Of a stretch of 64,000 bases of DNA, positions 30,852-40,069 are shown piece after piece. The DNA comes from Effrenium voratum (Eukaryota; Sar; Dinophyceae; Suessiales; Symbiodiniaceae), in NCBI GenBank assembly GCA_963377175.1, contig CAUJNA010000490.1, positions 85,001 to 149,000 on the forward strand. Reading direction: 5' to 3'. The notes beneath the pieces are model-generated. The model was given only the letters and a program-made list of their open reading frames with translations, did not search any database and was not told the origin of the DNA. Numbering within the stretch: position 1 is the first letter of the stretch; every line of letters begins with the position of its first letter. A program made the position numbers and the translations under genes.

Positions 30852-31053
30852 CCGCCTTTGCCTTTCCTTCCGGCCTGAGCTCGGAGTGATTGTCCTTTTC
30901 TTTTGGGTTGGGGGGTTCTGGGGTTTTCTCCCCCCTCCCTCTTTCTTGAGTTTTGCCACCGGGGAGGTGGCTCGATCTTGCACTTTGGTCAGATTCTCGT
31001 GGCCACAGTGCTGCACGGAGCTTTGGAAAAGGGCCGTTGCAAAAAAAAAAAAA
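30852..31053 (+). other. LINE 3' untranslated region with poly(A)
   Basis: 202 bp from the ORF2 stop to an A-run at 31041-31053/54, which abuts the target-site duplication. No canonical AATAAA signal was noticed. Confidence 0.8.
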
Positions 31054-31069
31054 AGTCTATTTCGTATGC
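31054..31069. repeat. 16-bp target-site duplication, right copy
   Basis: Identical to 20228-20243. Its first A could also belong to the poly(A) tail. Confidence 0.93.
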
Positions 31070-31186
31070 TGGCTCTGTGGGTAGGTCGGGGATCATTTTT
31101 TTGCTCTTCGGCAGAGGCAGCACAGGCGGCTTGGGCTTGTTCTTATTGCCCGGAGGCCTGCCTCTAGGCCTTGGCGCTTGCTTCAT
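31070..31186 (-). pseudogene. Lys/Pro-rich protein, 5' part (split by LINE insertion)
   Basis: The ATG at 31184-31186 opens MKQAPRPRGRPPGNKNKPKP, followed by a basic Pro-rich stretch and PTEPAYEID at the target-site duplication, where the LINE interrupts. The same AYEID codons recur in the left duplication and lead into the 3' part at 19950-20243, so the frame was continuous before insertion. The basic, Pro-rich composition suits a nucleic-acid-binding core protein. Confidence 0.6.
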
Positions 31187-31231
31187 CGGGTTTTTTTAAT
31201 AGGAGATATTTTTTTAACGACCTTCGAAAGA

Positions 31232-31904
31232 TTAGACGTGATCCAAAAACAGCACGAACGACAAGGACGCCTCAGTCGGACGACTTGCCCTTCTAGATCG
31301 GTCAGCAAGCGCCCGTCATCGGAGCCGGTCTCAACGATGGTGCCCACACCGCTCTTCAGCGTTATCTTGGACAGGATGTCGTCCCCCAGATTGCCCAACA
31401 CGCGGCTGGCGTTGGCCAGCTGGGCGCAGCGCAGGTAGACCTCGTTGTATGCCATCATTCTCACAAATTCAAAGACCTGCCCGCCGGAGACGAAGCTTGG
31501 GCCGAGCATGTGGTCCACGCTGAAGGGCTTGGTCGGCGAGGCGGCCGACGAGGTGGGGTAGTCCACAGCGTCTGGGAACTGCTGCTGCAGCTCCAGGTCG
31601 TTCAGAATGAGCCGGTTGCCGTCGAGGCTGTTCGTGGTCTTGCTGTAGGTGGCAGTAGCGAAGTTGGAGCTTCCAGGCGGCCAGACGGGGGCCCGTGCAG
31701 GCGCCTTCCGGCAGTAACGCCCAGTTCACCCAAGCGCGGCGTCGACCCAGTAGAGGTAGCGGCCCCGGTCTGTCGAGAGAAAGCTGCAATTCTGATCTTG
31801 TAGACGGCCAGCCGGGCGTCGCTCTGCAGGTGCAGGGACTCTCCCAGGTCGTCGCTGTCAGAGCCGGCTACCCTCTTGCGGCTGTCCACGTAGATCGTGG
31901 TCAT
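31232..31904 (-). pseudogene. candidate penton / minor capsid protein, frameshifted
   Basis: The ATG at 31902-31904 opens MTTIYVDSRKRVAGSDSDDL, followed by LHLQSDARLAVYKIRI. After a small deletion the frame continues as SFLSTDRGRYLYWVD (near 31750), then WVNWALLPEGA, then SVDHMLGPSFVSGG, VFEFVRMMAYNEVYLRCAQL and a terminal SFVLFLDHV stopping at 31232-31234. The total is ~224 codons over at least three frames. The short beta-rich protein between the ATPase and core genes suits a single-jelly-roll penton of Polinton-like viruses. That is inference from length, strand-like composition and context. Confidence 0.5.
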
Positions 31905-31983
31905 TCTTTCCTTAAGGAAGCCACCTGTTCGACGGACGACGGGCTGGTGGACGGCTGCGACGGAGGTGCAGCAAGAGATGTTC

Positions 31984-32864
31984 TCACACCTCGCGTTGAT
32001 CAGCGTGGAGCTGGCGAACAGCTTCTGGCCCAGGAAGCTGAGCGCCGCTCCCATCGGCTTCTTTTTCCAGTGCGAAACGCTCTTCGAAGCGTGTGTAGAA
32101 CATTTGATTCTTCGGTTTTAGATAGTAGACGAAGAGGAAGCTGTAGGGTTCCCGGGTCGCCTGCTCGTAGATCCTGCGCAGCTTGTCCTTCGGCAGCAGG
32201 GCGCTGAGCTCTTCGATGACGGCGTCCAGCTCGTGCTGGTTGCGCAGCCTCCAGCAGCAGAGAAATTGCATGTTCACCCGCACGGCTGCGCTGATGAGCC
32301 TCAGCTTCTGGGAGCTCACCCAGGTGCTGATTTGCATGCGCCTGCCTCTGATGAAGAGTGTATCCAGACCCCATGAAATTTGTGGAGCTGCGGGCTATCT
32401 GCGTAGTCGTCCAGGATAATCAGCACCTGGTACAGTTTCTTCTCCAACTTCTTGGATGTCTCGGTGATCTTGCGCTGCCTCTGGATGATGCCCCGCAGCG
32501 CTGCCTCGCCCCACTCGTCGTAGTAAGCCTGCTCCCGTTCGGCATTCACCCCTAGGTCCTGCTCGATGTACTTCTTGACGGGGATCCAGCTGTCGTCTAT
32601 GTTCACGCTGGGGCTGAAGATGTAGATTTTCTCAAAGACTCCGCGGTATTGCTCCAGAATCATGCTGATCAGCGGCACGGTTTTGCCGGACTTGCTGGGG
32701 CCGAGGAAGATGCCTGTGCATGGAACCTGGGGCACCACGGGGTCCGAGGGCTGTTTGCTAGTGTATTCTCTTGTGGGAAAGAGCTTGATCTTCCCCATTC
32801 CTTTGCCTTTACTTCCCAAATTCGACGCAGGGAAGCCGGGCGGCGAGTCTGTATGGAAGTGCAC
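31984..32864 (-). pseudogene. packaging ATPase (A32/FtsK-HerA type), one frameshift
   Basis: The ATG at 32864 leads to TGIFLGPSKSGKT, a Walker A loop (32679-32702), then YIFSPSVNIDDSWIPV, and VLIILDDYAD, a Walker B strand (about 32397-32425). Near 32340-32370 the frame shifts. The second part has MQISTWVSSQKLRLISAAVR (sensor-like region), RLRNQHELDAVIEEL and SFLFVYYLKPKNQMFYTRFE, and ends at 31984. About 290 codons suits Polinton and PLV packaging ATPases, which pump DNA into preformed capsids. Order and strand match the neighbouring capsid genes. A single frameshift breaks it. Confidence 0.78.
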
Positions 32865-32899
32865 TGTCTGAGTTTTCAGGGATAAAACTAAAGGCTGGT

Positions 32900-33608
32900 A
32901 TGCATCTGAAGTACATGGGAAGTAAATCGTGGTTAGCTCCTCACGTGGACCGGCTGCTGGGGGACTTCACTCTCCCTTCTTCGCTTCCTGGAAAGCTGGA
33001 GTACTACCTTGCCGCCCGGCGTCCGGCCCTAAACCTGCACCGCTGTTACTTGAAGCAAGACCCGGTCTTCCTGCGCTCCTTGCTGCGCCTGGTGGGGCGC
33101 AAGGTAAACAGGCGCTTCTACTTCAGTCGCCTTCTGGTGGGCTCTCAGAGAGGCCGTGCCGGGCGTTGGGCTGCCTGCTCATACGTCCTGCTGCGCAACA
33201 GCTTCTCGGGAAAGCGGGGCTCCTTCACACAGCAGCGGCTGCTGACGCTGAGCAGCGTGCAGCGTCAGAAATGTGACTGTGCGATGCCAGGACGCGCTGG
33301 CCTATCTACGCGCTCTGCGCTGTCTGGCTCCCCGGCACTGCATCTATGCCGATCCTCCCTACATCTTCCCAGGTCGCAGCATGAACTACTATGGCACAAG
33401 GGGGCGGGGGCATGACATGGCCTTCCACTCGGAGCTCCGAGACGCACTCTTCGCAAGCGGCCTGCCCTTCGTCCTGAGCATCAACGACGTGCCTGAGGCC
33501 TGGGAGGTCTACAGCAGGGCTCCATCACAAGGCTGTGTTCGGGCAAGAACAGCTCCAAGCCCGAGCTGCTTGTGCTGCATCAGGGCAATCCTGTGCTCAC
33601 GACGTTGA
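32900..33608 (+). pseudogene. DNA N6-adenine methyltransferase (Dam/D12 class), frameshifted
   Basis: The ATG at 32900 opens MHLKYMGSKSWLAPHVDRLL, the K-Y-x-G-x-K start of D12-class adenine methyltransferases. AACSYVLLRNSFSGKRGSFT follows at about residue 95, like the conserved central segment. A frameshift near 33270 moves the C-terminal part to the frame starting at 33273, with IYADPPYIFPGRSMNYYG (the catalytic DPPY) and FVLSINDVPE. The coding part probably ends near 33510, before simple repeats. It is divergent to the ATPase with 35 bp between starts, so a shared promoter region is likely. Adenine methyltransferases occur in Polinton-like viruses and virophages. Confidence 0.72.
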
Positions 33609-33675
33609 GTGGAGCAATCCTGCGCTGACAACAGGATTGAGTGGAGCAATCCTGCGCTGGCGACAGGATTGACTG
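33606..33675. repeat. tandem repeat of agtggagcaatcctgcgctg
   Basis: Two units of about 40 bp, each with gagcaatcctgcgctg and acaggattga, so that each holds an imperfect inverted repeat (caatcctg...caggattg). Confidence 0.75.
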
Positions 33676-33861
33676 AAACCTCCGCCGGCGCCCCTGCGGC
33701 AGTGGCCCACCAGGCCCGCACCATCGCGCGGCGCAGTCTGCAGTGGAACTCCACGCGGGCAGCGACCAAAAAAATGGGTGGCGCCTGTTTCCAGTTCCGA
33801 GGAACACAAGTGGCACTTGTGTTTTCAAGCATCGCATCCCTGCCGCGCCAGGCCCGCACCA

Positions 33862-33944
33862 TGGAGCGAGGTCGGAGTTCCGACTTCGGTGTGGAGCGAG
33901 GTCGGAAGTCCGACTTCGGTATGGAGCGAGGTCGGATCTGGTAG
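33862..33944. repeat. ~33-bp tandem repeat with internal palindrome
   Basis: Three units start tggagcgaggtcgga, and each full unit contains gtcggaagtccgac-like dyad symmetry. The flanking 33676-33861 shows no gene. Confidence 0.8.
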
Positions 33945-34079
33945 CTGAACTCTACGCGGGCATCACCCAAAAATTGGTTGGTGCCTGTTTCCAGTTCCAA
34001 CTTTCCGACTTTGGTGGAAAGAATTTCTGCTTTTAGACCGAAGCCGCGGAGCCGGCCTCCCCAAAGAGAGCGGTGACGA

Positions 34080-34770
34080 AGCGGTGACAAAGCGGTGACA
34101 AAGCGGTGACGAACGGTGACAAGCTCGGCGGGCTGGAATTCGCCGGTTTTCCGGGCCGAAAGCGGAATCCTGAGCAAAGTGACCGTCTGGAGCCTGCTTT
34201 CGACCGAAAACGAGCGAATTTGGAGGCTTAGGCATCCCGCTTGCAGTCTGACACGGAAAAAACGAACTCTTCGGACTCGACCGTTTTGAGCGCTTTTTGC
34301 ACCAAAAACGGAGCCGGACGGAGCGGTGACATCGTTGGTGACATGCTCGGCGGGCTGACGGACCACCTCGGCGGGCTGACGGACCACCTCGGCGGGCTGC
34401 CGGACTCCGAGCAGGTCCTCGGCGGGCTGTCGGACCGCGGAAAACCCTGCGGAGAACGAGTTCCGGAACTGGGGCCGCTTTTGCGCACTTTTGCGACCAA
34501 AAAGCGAGCGGTGACAAAGCGGTGACAAGCGGTGACGAGCTCGGCGGGCTGGAATTCGCAGGCTTTTCGGGGCAGAAAACGGAATTCGGAGCACGGCGAA
34601 CGGAGCCGGTTTTCGGCGGAAAACAAGCGAATTTGGAGGCCCAGGCGCCACTTTTGACGTCTGACACGAAAAAACGAACTTTTCGGAGTTGGCCGTTTTG
34701 AGCGCTTTTTGCACCAAAAACGGAGCGGTGACGAAGCGGTGACATCGCTGGTGACGAGTTCAGCTGGTTG
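34080..34770. repeat. ~412-bp direct repeat with short inner repeats
   Basis: Blocks around 34215-34312 (cgaatttggaggc, gagcgctttttgcaccaaaa) recur around 34628-34724 with an offset of 412-413 bp. Inner short repeats are gcggtgacaaagcggtgac and ctcggcgggctgacggacca (34361-34400). Frames on both strands follow the repeats and have no motif. No gene is credited from 33944 to 34850. Confidence 0.8.
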
Positions 34771-34859
34771 GAAATTTGGCTGTTTTGGCGGGTTTTTTGG
34801 CCAAAAAACGAAAATTAATAGGGTAGTATAAGCAGCCTTTCCTTACTACTCACCTTGCT

Positions 34860-35042
34860 TTGTTAGGTAAGGCGTCGTGGAGGACCTCTCGACTGGCCTA
34901 TGGCTTTGATTTTACTCCTCGTGCGGCGATTGGTCAGTATGGCATACTCAAGACTTCGGAGAGGGTATTTGGGTCCATGATAACAGAGATGTCACTGCGC
35001 TGCCGCAAAAATACAGAACAGATGTTGAAAGAAGTAAAATAA
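34860..35042 (+). CDS. short unknown ORF, possible gene end
   Basis: 60 residues including GFDFTPRAAIGQYGILKTSE and MSLRCRKNTEQMLKEVK, followed by a stop and then strongly AT-rich DNA. The composition looks protein-like and the ORF straddles the change from GC-rich to AT-rich DNA. It may be the 3' end of a gene whose start is lost. No family is recognised. Confidence 0.3.
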   Translation: MLGKASWRTSRLAYGFDFTPRAAIGQYGILKTSERVFGSMITEMSLRCRKNTEQMLKEVK

Positions 35043-35095
35043 ATTTCATAACAACTTACCAAAATATAAGATATAGGTAAATAATTCAAATATTA

Positions 35096-35260
35096 AATAA
35101 GGTTAATACATTATTAATATTCATTAACCTTATCTAATTACTTGAAAAATAATTTTACTTCATTGAAATATTATATATCTAATTACTTGAAAAATAATTT
35201 TACTTCATTGAAATATTATATAAGGTTAAGAAGTTATTCTACATATTAACCTTATACAAT
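35096..35260. repeat. AT-rich hairpins and 45-bp tandem duplication
   Basis: Two inverted repeats built on aaggttaa...ttaacctt (about 35098-35133 and 35221-35254) flank a 45-bp tandem duplication (35131-35174 and 35176-35219) that contains cttgaaaaataattttactt. This symmetry in AT-rich DNA could be an origin, a transcript end or a recombination site; that is inference. Confidence 0.8.
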
Positions 35261-35292
35261 TTTATGTAAAATATTTAATAATAAAAATAATG

Positions 35293-35393
35293 TTAATTTT
35301 CTTCTGCCTGTTTCATTTCTAAATTTCTTTTATGCTTATTTGTTTTAAGATGTTGATAATAACTGTCTTGCCTCATTGAACGATTACGGATAG
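35293..35393 (-). pseudogene. C-terminal fragment of a zinc-finger-like protein
   Basis: A minus frame reaches from the edge of the recombinase element (about 35388) to a TAA at 35293-35295. It includes QDSYYQHLKTNKHKRN, the His-x-x-T-x-x-H half of a C2H2-like finger, and ends MKQAEEN. The Cys half would lie beyond the insertion junction. AT-rich composition links it to the element at 43230-52900. Confidence 0.45.
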
Positions 35394-36048
35394 CCTCTGT
35401 TAAGATGCGACTTTAATTCTTGAGGTGACGTTTGTTCCCCGTGAGCATTTGGCTCTATAGCTTGCACCCACACATGGTGGTTTGGTTTCAAAATTTTTTC
35501 CTTCTCTTTTCGTTGTGCTTGCGAGTGGTTGGCAAAACGTTGGTGTGGTGCGTTGTGAAGAGTTGTGTTGTGCTTCAGTTTCGGTTGCGCTCGTCAACTT
35601 GCGTTGGTCCGTCACGTGTAAGGCTTGCATGTTGTGCTTGCAGATAGTTGACAAATTGTTGAAGTTGTGGGTTGTGGGAGTGTGGTCTTGTGTCGTGCTT
35701 GAATTTTGGTTGTGATCTTCGGCTTGTGTTGGCTTGTCACACGTTGGGCTTGTGCGTTGCGCTTGTAGGTTGTTGACTTGACGTTCCTTGCGTTGACACG
35801 CATTGTTCCGCAGACACTTGCCATGGGGGTACTCCCGCTTCCCGCAGTGTTGTCGGTCGCAAGCCCGCCCGGCCTCGCCGTTGGCCTTGACACACGTTCG
35901 CCCCGCCATATCGTGTCGAGTTTTGCTTGCCTGTTGCTTGAGTAGTTGCTTGGCGCGCATGTCGAATTTGGTGACCTGAACAACACGTTGGCTCTTAGAA
36001 CTGTGCTTGTTTGCCGTTGTTCTGTGCGTTTCACCTCGATTGCCATGA

Positions 36049-36690
36049 TGCCGGAAAGCACCCAGTGGAGTGTTGTGTCGACTCCGGTGGGGGAGCCTGA
36101 AGATGAGGAAGACCCTCATGCAGACGACTCCGGCACCGGAACAGAAGTGGCAAGTAACACCGGAAGCTGCGGCGCCCTCTGGAATTGTCCGTACTCACCG
36201 TCCTCAAATGAGCGAACTTTCCGAGAACGAGGACGATTGGGGGAGTTGGCGAGCCGCCGATGGGCGCCCCCGCGACACCTCCCAAGGCCGGAAAGGCCTC
36301 GCATCAGCAGCCCTCCGAGGGCCAGGAGATGTCTCCGCCCAAATGGCTTCCGACGAGCAAGGCGGCATTGGTCAAGCCGCGTCCGCGGCCTGTCGAAATC
36401 AAGCTGCCTGCATGTGCGGCGCCTCGTTTTCGTGCAGCTCTTGGAAGACAGACAGCTTCAAGATCTGCGCCGCGCTGTCGCGGGTTGCATCCTGGAAGAC
36501 GCTGTCCAGCTTGTCCGCAAAGAGGTCCCCCCAAAATCCAGGCCTTGTGGCCAGACATCCCGCAGGAGCCCAACATCAGCGCTTCTGGAGCAGCCAGAAT
36601 CCTGGCCATAGCCCCATGTCAGGGGCCGCCCAGCTCCTTCAGAAAGCCAGACCTCGCACGCAGCCGGATCCCAACGGCGTCATCGAGTGA
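36049..36690 (+). pseudogene. gag-like ORF remnants, copy A
   Basis: An ATG near 36049 opens MPESTQWSVVSTPVGEPEDE, an acidic leader. Frames then switch repeatedly: NEDDWGSWRAAD in one, KAGKASHQQPSEGQE in another, and a helical DRQLQDLRRAVAGCILEDAV in a third. The same leader is in copy B at 48597. Short insertions and deletions between copies explain the frame changes. A gag role is inferred from the acidic leader and first position. Confidence 0.4.
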
Positions 36691-37420
36691 CTGGAAGAAC
36701 CACCTGCCTATGCCCCGGCGGTAGGCGCCGGCTTCCGGTCCCGCCCCCTCCGGGGCAGTTTTGATGAGGGCCTGCTCCACGAAACAGTGGCGAGCCTTGC
36801 ATTGCGGAGCGGTGCTTGGAAAAGAGAGAATTTGCGTCATGTGAGGGTACTTGCGTGTCTTGAGCTGCATGTGTTTGGTTGCGTTGGTTAGCTTGGATTT
36901 GCATGATTTTTTTGCTTGGGTATGGCATTTGTGCATGAATTTTCGTTGTTTCCGACTGATCGCACGCAGGTGATACCCAGTGATTCCGCCGGGAGCCCAA
37001 TCCGACACATGGCCCCATTCAGCTGTTAGCCTTTATGCTCACCCTATCGGCACCACAGCGCTGCATGCTTTGATTCCTCAATGGCCAGAAGGCCGGCTGT
37101 CTTGCGAATTTCACTGACTTGCAACTTGATTGCATCTTCTAGTGTCGCTGGGTTCGTCCAGTTTGATTTCATTTAGCAAGGCACCAGGCATCGATTCGGT
37201 CCCTTCCCGCTTTGAGGCCCTCGGAGTTCCTCACGTCTGGACCTCGGATACGCCCGGGTTTGACACATGGTTATGTATCAAGTGGTCTTGATCAGCAGGT
37301 TGTGCTTGCCACTTGCGTGACTTGAGTTGACTTGCCTTGGCGCTTGATAGTCAGACATGTTTCCGTATAGCAAGTTGCCTTGGTCGTTTGTGGTTGCCGA
37401 TTGGTCGCTTGTCAATCCAA
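36691..37420. other. non-coding part of recombinase element
   Basis: No convincing frame was found. The sequence is conserved in copy B (49120-49780), so it is an element-internal untranslated or intergenic region. Confidence 0.45.
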
Positions 37421-37690
37421 TTTCCCCTCATTTTGGGCAAATGAGTTAATGCAAGTTTGTTAGATGCAGTTTCCCCTCATTCCGGGCCGAGTTAGTTCAC
37501 TCAAGATAGTTAAATGTGACTCCGGGCTGATGAGCCACTTGCTCAGTTGCCTCTTGGCGTGTCGTTGTGTTGCAGAAATCCAGTTTGCCCTCGTTTTGGG
37601 CTAATGAGTCAATGCAGGTTACTTAAATGCAGTTTCCCCTCATCTTGGGCCGAGTGAGTTGATGCAAAATAGTTAGATGCGACTCCGGGC
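37420..37690. repeat. satellite-like tandem repeat, copy A (short array)
   Basis: About two partial units with tttcccctcattttgggc, agttagttcactcaag and atgcgactccgggctgatg. Copy B holds a longer array of the same unit (49781-50390). Confidence 0.8.
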
Positions 37691-37906
37691 TGATGTTGTG
37701 TTGGTCTCAGAGCCGAACTGTGACCCATTCACCCAGTTGTTGGCTACGTGTTGTTGTGTTTTCTCGGAGCCCTGTCCGGGGTGCGGCCGTGATGGCAGTG
37801 CCGCATCCGAGCTGGGCTCCAAAGGCATTCCCCAATTGCCATGGGAGGGGCACCCGGTTTGGAATGACGCCCTCATCTGGCATCGGCGCCCGCTCCTCGG
37901 CAAGCG

Positions 37907-39062
37907 GTGCGTGATATGCCAATTGAAGAGTTACTGCGCAAGCGCGTCCAGCCGAAAACCGCCTGTCACCGGCACCTCGCCATGTCCGGTCGGGCCGCTC
38001 CCCCCTTCAAAGGTGCCATGGCCTTGGGTAAGATCGCTGCACAGAGAGACATCGCCCTCTCCCGGCTATTCCTCACTTTTGGCGCCGACACAGCCCATTG
38101 CTCAGTCTCGCACTGGCCCGTTATGCCGAGTTTTGTCACAAGCATGACGTCCCTCTCCTCCCTTTCGACGAGGTTCTCGTGTACAAGTTCCTCCTTTCCC
38201 ACGCCCCCACCAGCTCGCCTTCCACAGCGGCCACGCTATGGACGGCTATTCGGTTTGCAATCCACATGTCGGGTGTGCTCACTCAGAAGACCTGGTTCAC
38301 TCCAAGCGTATTTGCGGACTGGTTGAAAGGAAGATGGTAGATAGACCGCCCAGGTCTCAGGAGCCGCCGATCCCATATTGCCCGTCTCGAGACCGTGGCG
38401 ACTAAGGGCAGTTCTGCCTACGAGCGGTTGGCGGCGGGGACGTTCCTTCTTGCCATCCTGGCCAGGGCTAGATGGAGCGACTTCAATCGCACCGTCAACA
38501 TCATTCTGGACTTCCACTCCGAGACTCCCAGCAGTGATGGATCCGATTATGTCAAGTTTCAGGCCCGGAACTTCAAGACCAGTTCCACGGCCAAGCGCAA
38601 GTTGCTGCTACTGCCCATGGTGGCTCCTGTCTTTTCCATTTCAGGGCAGCCATGGTTTGAAGCCTGGAGCAGCACGCACTGAGTTGCGGCTGCCGTGCAG
38701 CGGGGCTGTGACCCCCCCCTTTGCTACCAGCGTGGGGCTCTGATGGCATAGCTTCAGAGGTTCCAGTAGATTGTGCTGATGCTAATAGGTTATTGAAGGC
38801 TTGGTTGCCCTCTGTCGCCCCCAAAACAAGAACTTTCAAGGCAACCTTGCTGTCATGGATGGCCAAGTATGGATGCCATAAGGGCAGTCGCCAGCTCTTG
38901 GGGTATCACTTGGACCCCAAAGAGGTGTCAGTTATGGCCGAGCCACTGCGGCAGTTGGTCGAAGTTTTGCGGGATGTTCGGAATGCACAGTTCCACCCTG
39001 ATTTGACCCGCTCATTCCCCAGAGCAGTCCGGTGGGACTTTTGTTGTTGCTCACGCCAATGA
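37907..39062 (+). pseudogene. tyrosine recombinase, copy A, lacking the catalytic Tyr segment
   Basis: Pieces in three frames make a YR protein. MSGRAAPPFKGAMALGKIAA is the N-terminal region. ALARYAEFCHKHDVPLLPFD with VYKFLLSHAP follows, then YERLAAGTFLLAILARARWS (the first catalytic Arg in ARARWSDF). The last piece is WMAKYGCHKGSRQLLGYHLD, the R-x-x-L-G-x-H box. Where copy B has VMTYSRDCLAEP, copy A reads VMAEP: 21 bp encoding the likely nucleophile Tyr are absent near 38936. Frameshifts lie near 38100 and 38390. It should once have integrated circular element DNA; this copy should be inactive. Confidence 0.65.
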
Positions 39063-39121
39063 AGGCAAGGGGACAATTGTGACCAGTGGTGATCAGATTG
39101 CCGCCCCGGTCGATGTGACCA

Positions 39122-39622
39122 GTGATGGGGAAAGTGAGGCAGTCAAGAGTGCCGCCGCCTGCGAATGCGCACCCTGTTGATGATGACGCGGCCGCCTCAG
39201 TCGGATGGACCAGTGATGAGGCAAGTGCAAATGTGCACCCTGTTAGTGATGGCAAGGGCATCGTTATGGCCCCTGTAGAAGACACAGTTCGTTCAGTGTC
39301 TCTGTTGTCGGATCAGTCGGATTCAGATTCCGATGAAGCCGGCAGTGTTGCTTCAGCGGAGGCGTTTGGCCTCCCGGCCACGGGGCTTCCACAGGCTGAG
39401 CCGTGGCTTGCTGTTCGTGAGCCGCTCATGCTGATTCAGCATGTGAAGCTGAAGACCGTGCATGTACGATGGCAAGACCACTCCCGATTGTTGTGCGGGC
39501 GCATTGTGGCCAGTACCTACCAAGTGATTGGGCTGAGCAGTGATAAGCCTTGGCCCAAATGTATGCAGTGCTTCAATTCGAAAGAGTTGGAGACATACGA
39601 AGAGCCACTGAACCCTCCTTAG
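39122..39622 (+). CDS. acidic C-terminal ORF of the recombinase region
   Basis: 167 codons, acidic and Ser-rich (LLSDQSDSDSDEAGSVASAE). It ends with a compact part, TVHVRWQDHSRLLCGRIVAS and KPWPKCMQCFNSKELE, in which three Cys could bind zinc. It follows the recombinase pieces on the same strand and may be the C-terminal extension of that protein. Copy B ends before this part. The start is uncertain; no family is recognised. Confidence 0.45.
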   Translation: MMGKVRQSRVPPPANAHPVDDDAAASVGWTSDEASANVHPVSDGKGIVMAPVEDTVRSVSLLSDQSDSDSDEAGSVASAEAFGLPATGLPQAEPWLAVREPLMLIQHVKLKTVHVRWQDHSRLLCGRIVASTYQVIGLSSDKPWPKCMQCFNSKELETYEEPLNPP

Positions 39623-40069
39623 TGGTCCCAATTCGACCCTAGATTTGTGAGTTTCCCAACATCACGATCACGGTGTGATATCAATGCCGGCTGTTCGTCA
39701 ATTATGGACTCGTCTCGGTCAAATGTGTCGTGTCGAGCTTTCCGCATGATCCGTACGTGTTGCCGTGAGTGATGCGAGCCCAGGTTGGTACCTTGCCCGG
39801 CCCTCAGCCTTGCTTGTAGCTTGGTTGCGTGAATTGTCGCAGTGCATGTTGGTTGGCTTCCTTGCAATCGTGTCACGTGTCGCTTGCTTTGCATGTATGA
39901 CGGAGCCGATCGTTGTGTTGGCCGTTAGTTGTGTTGGTTGGTGGCGTGAAGTCCGTCATATGAAGAGGCAATGATGGGGCAGGATGTGCCCGAGCCTCAC
40001 ATGAATGAATGGTTGAGTGCGTGGAGTGTGTCCCGCTCAAGTCTTGGGACATAGAATCCCAGCCAAAAG
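39623..40069. other. intergenic part of copy A, no gene seen
   Basis: GC-moderate sequence without a sustained frame or repeat, between the recombinase region and the zinc-finger gag-like ORF. Confidence 0.4.

Larger units (their letters stand above)
20244..31053 (+). mobile_element. intact LINE encoding a C5 cytosine methyltransferase, 10.8 kb
   Basis: A full-length non-LTR retrotransposon. It has a 63-bp leader, ORF1 (20307-25232) with a complete cytosine methyltransferase and a C-terminal coiled coil, and ORF2 (open from 25233 to 30851) with endonuclease, RT, zinc knuckle, RNase H and a C-terminal domain. A 202-bp 3' region ends in 13-14 A. A 16-bp target-site duplication flanks it. Both ORFs are open, and the insertion lies in a PLV gene. 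Retrotransposon-borne C5 methyltransferases have been reported in dinoflagellates and charophyte algae. Intactness and the perfect duplication suggest recent movement. Confidence 0.92.
17299..33608 (-). mobile_element. GC-rich Polinton-like virus (PLV) remnant, interrupted by a LINE
   Basis: Minus-strand remnants of a capsid protein, structural or core proteins, a candidate penton and a packaging ATPase, plus a plus-strand DNA adenine methyltransferase, lie in two blocks (17299-20243 and 31054-33608). The LINE 20244-31053 separates them. Frame and sequence are continuous across the target-site duplication. A capsid protein with an A32-like ATPase is the core morphogenesis set of Polintons and PLVs. 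No polymerase, protease or integrase of matching composition was found next to it. Most genes have frameshifts. Outer ends and inverted repeats were not seen. Confidence 0.65.
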
